Shown here piece by piece: positions 62,359-64,000 of a stretch of 64,000 nucleotides of DNA. The notes under the pieces are model-generated. The model ran no database searches and was not told the origin of the DNA. It was given only the letters and a program-made list of their open reading frames with translations. Source of the stretch: Peptoanaerobacter stomatis (lineage in GTDB: Bacteria > Bacillota > Clostridia > Peptostreptococcales > Filifactoraceae); contig NZ_JH815225.1 of assembly GCF_000238095.2 (NCBI RefSeq), positions 148,624-212,623 on the forward strand, read 5' to 3'. Position numbers and translations under genes: made by a program. Numbering within the stretch: the stretch's first letter is position 1; every line of letters starts with the position of its first letter.

Positions 62359-63232
62359 TATTATCGCCTCCCATTTTGAATAAAAATATTTCTTCTAATG
62401 TCATATCCAATTTTTCAAGCAAAATAGGATTATATCTTTGAGCGCTCTCCTTAAATATTTCAAAATCCATATCTACTACAATTTCATATACTTTTCCGTA
62501 TTTATTTGTAATTGTAGGGTTAAATTCTTTTTTAAATTCTTCACTCATTTCTTCGGAAAAAGCTATCTGTAATTTTTTGAATTTATATTTTAAATCTTCC
62601 ATTTCTTCTTGTATTTTTAATTCGCCTTTGTTCATAAATCCTACTCTGTCGCATATCTGTTCCAATTCTGATATGTTGTGAGTTGATATTAGGACGCTTG
62701 TGCCTCTTGAGGATACATCTTGTACTATGAGATTAAGCACTTCTTTTCTTATAAAAGGATCAAGACCTGAAGTAGGTTCGTCCATAAGTATGACTTTCGG
62801 CATACAGCTAAGTGATATTAATATAGATAATTGAGTTTTCATTCCTTTTGAAAGGTGTTTTATTCTTTTTTTATCTGAAAATGTAAATACTTCTCTTAGA
62901 GTTTGGTATCTTTTTTCGTTCCAATTACGGTATATATTTTTATAAAAATTTTTCATATCTTTTACTGTGAAATTGTTGTAAAACATAATGCTGTCAGGTA
63001 CATATGCGATATTTTCTCTTATTTCATTGCAAGAGTATACATCTTTGTCAAATAACTTTACACTTCCGAAGTCTGGTATGTATATTCCGCAAAGTGTCTT
63101 GATGAGTGTTGTCTTTCCTGCGCCGTTAGCACCTATGAGTCCATATATGGAATTTTCTTTAAGCTGGATATTTATATCTTTTATAACAGGGAGTACATCA
63201 TAGCTTTTTGATATGTTTTCACCTATTATCAT
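62336..63232 (-). CDS. ABC transporter ATP-binding protein, YtrB-like
   Basis: A 298-residue ATPase with Walker A GANGAGKTT, Q-loop YVPDS, signature LSKGMKTQLS (degenerate form common in YtrB/EcsA-like exporters), Walker B VILMDEPTSGLD and the His switch STHNIS. It has a C-terminal extension of about 80 residues. I start at ATG 63232: GAGGTG lies 9 bases before it, whereas GTG 63244 would overlap that site. It is the second gene of the operon after the GntR regulator, and works with the permease downstream. Confidence 0.92.
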   Translation of the reverse strand: MIIGENISKSYDVLPVIKDINIQLKENSIYGLIGANGAGKTTLIKTLCGIYIPDFGSVKLFDKDVYSCNEIRENIAYVPDSIMFYNNFTVKDMKNFYKNIYRNWNEKRYQTLREVFTFSDKKRIKHLSKGMKTQLSILISLSCMPKVILMDEPTSGLDPFIRKEVLNLIVQDVSSRGTSVLISTHNISELEQICDRVGFMNKGELKIQEEMEDLKYKFKKLQIAFSEEMSEEFKKEFNPTITNKYGKVYEIVVDMDFEIFKESAQRYNPILLEKLDMTLEEIFLFKMGGDNNVKQVTI

Positions 63233-63263
63233 AATTATATTCACCTCTTTCTATCAGATTTTA

Positions 63264-63641
63264 TTAGACTTGATTTTTTTCGTATATGCTTTTGATTATT
63301 TCGATCAGTTCTTCTTTTGATATGCCCAAATATATGCTTTCTACAACTATAGTATTTATAGTCTCTTTTAGGTTTGTCATTTTTTCCTCCTTGTTCTTTG
63401 CTTTTATATCAGGATTTATAAATGTTCCTTGACCTCTTTTTATATATATTATTCCTTGTCTTTCAAGCTCCTGATATGCTTTTTGGATGGTATTGGGATT
63501 AATGGTCATATCTTTTGCAAGCTCTCTTACTGAAGGCAGTTTTTCATCCGGAAGCAATACTCCGCTTATGCTCATCTGTTTTATACTGTTGATGATTTGC
63601 TCATATATAGGGACTCTGCTTCTTACATCTACTTGTATCAA
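63264..63641 (-). CDS. GntR-family repressor, YtrA-like
   Basis: A 125-residue short GntR regulator. The winged helix (about 1-75) has VPIYEQIINSIKQ, LPSVRELAKDMTINPNTIQKAYQELE and GIIYIKRGQGTF (in parts). There is only a short C-terminal helical tail, as in the YtrA subfamily that controls adjacent ABC exporters. Start is TTG with AGGAGGG 6 bases upstream. It heads the operon and most likely represses it; an inverted repeat at 63694-63728 is a candidate operator. Confidence 0.93.
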   Translation of the reverse strand: MIQVDVRSRVPIYEQIINSIKQMSISGVLLPDEKLPSVRELAKDMTINPNTIQKAYQELERQGIIYIKRGQGTFINPDIKAKNKEEKMTNLKETINTIVVESIYLGISKEELIEIIKSIYEKNQV

Positions 63642-63693
63642 TTTTTTCCCTCCTCTTACTAAAAAATATTTTATAGTGAATCAACTTTACAAT

Positions 63694-63728
63694 AAATTAT
63701 TAACTATGTATTGGGAGTTTTATAATTT
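63694..63728 (-). promoter_or_regulatory. Candidate operator of the GntR-ABC operon
   Basis: AAATTATTAACT (63694-63705) and AGTTTTATAATTT (63716-63728) form an imperfect inverted repeat 53 bases upstream of the TTG start, a fitting place for autoregulation. Confidence 0.3.
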
Positions 63729-63820
63729 ATTTTTAAAATCAATTAACTATATTATTTCTTCTTACTAAGCTATATTATGAAAATTGAATTTGCAACAATT
63801 AATAATAAAAAATTTTGACT

Positions 63821-63889
63821 TTAAATCAAATCAGATGTCAGATAATATATCAAAAATGCTATAACAATTTTCATAACAGTTGCATTCAA
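63821..63889 (-). CDS. Possible 22-residue hydrophobic microprotein
   Basis: A perfect AAAGGAGG site (63897-63904, minus strand) lies 8 bases before TTG 63889, opening a frame MNATVMKIVIAFLIYYLTSDLI that ends in TAA. The product would be a single membrane helix. Size and composition recall type I toxins or small membrane regulators, but no partner RNA is known. It lies upstream of the GntR operon on the same strand. Confidence 0.4.
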   Translation of the reverse strand: MNATVMKIVIAFLIYYLTSDLI

Positions 63890-64000
63890 AAAAATTACCT
63901 CCTTTAAAAAATTACAGTTAAAAAAATATATAACTAAATATATTTTATTTATAATAGTATCATAACAACTATTTGATATATGTGTTATAGTTATAATAGT

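Larger units (their letters stand above)
63642..64000. other. Region upstream of the GntR-ABC operon
   Basis: This holds the promoter of the minus-strand operon, the inverted repeat at 63694-63728 and a possible 22-codon minus-strand gene (63821-63889). The rest is plain AT-rich sequence up to the window edge. Confidence 0.5.

Overview
The window is strongly AT-rich, with purine-rich Shine-Dalgarno sites (AGGAGG/AAGGAG), many TTG and GTG starts, and intergenic DNA far more AT-rich than the genes. Gene content points to a strictly anaerobic, motile, low-GC member of the Clostridia. The markers are [FeFe]-hydrogenase maturases HydE/HydG/HydF, FabK-type fatty acid synthesis, flavin-dependent ThyX, the selenouridine tRNA enzyme SelU, flagellar rod genes behind mbl, a methyl-accepting chemotaxis protein and a LytTR/agr quorum system. 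A Peptostreptococcaceae-like anaerobe (Filifactor/Peptoanaerobacter type) fits best. That is inference from gene content, not a database result. The murA-mbl stretch lacks the sporulation genes that sit there in endospore formers.

Layout. 0-0.7 kb: truncated IS481-like transposase with its right end. 0.9-7.2 kb: cell wall and flagellar block (glucosaminidase, membrane protein, murA, mbl, flhO/flgF, flgG, flgJ-like rod protein) with a sigma-28-like promoter. 7.5-13.3 kb: single-gene units (2-hydroxyacid dehydrogenase, parvulin, HesB-like protein, selU on the minus strand, DUF2156 protein, Eis-like acetyltransferase). 13.7-17.9 kb: hydrogenase maturation operon with its TM1266-like regulator. 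18.1-23.6 kb: agr-type quorum-sensing locus in the order response regulator, sensor kinase, AgrD prepeptide, AgrB, secreted PPC-domain protein, unknown coiled-coil protein. VirR-like boxes lie just upstream of agrDB. 24.3-28.8 kb: NYN-LOTUS protein, mutarotase-like protein, coaE, lytic transglycosylase, brnQ. 29-32.2 kb (minus): secreted beta-helix protein and ClC transporter. 32.5-36.5 kb: tRNA-Gly, tRNA-Arg, thyX, rlmB, yacP, obg. 36.7-46.4 kb (minus): MtnA-like isomerase, DUF2225 protein, ABC-F, pcrA, tadA, chemoreceptor. 47-56.6 kb: fatty acid operon acpP-accD-accA-fabH-fabK-NMO-fabD-fabG-fabF-fabZ plus a FabT-like MarR gene. 56.6-59.7 kb: ldh (minus), DMT transporter, bioB. 60-64 kb: tRNA-Leu, a probable structured RNA, a 41-codon gene, then a minus-strand GntR-ABC operon and a possible 22-codon ORF.

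Functional links. The fatty acid operon makes malonyl-CoA through AccA/AccD and runs a complete FAS II cycle with FabK as reductase. AccB and AccC are not in the cluster, although biotin synthase lies 3 kb further on. The agr locus has every core part: processed peptide, protease, kinase, regulator and a promoter with a 21-bp-phased double box. The hyd operon supplies the H-cluster, but no hydrogenase structural gene is present here.

The most unusual large-scale feature is a set of about a dozen intergenic elements of roughly 85-165 bp with TATACTAA/TTAGTATA-type ends. They fall into several related sequence families and sit between genes throughout the window, including inside the hyd and fab operons. 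They look like MITE-type non-autonomous elements. Other points of interest are a tRNA-Arg(CCG) with A instead of U at position 33, and the GC-rich structured block after tRNA-Leu.
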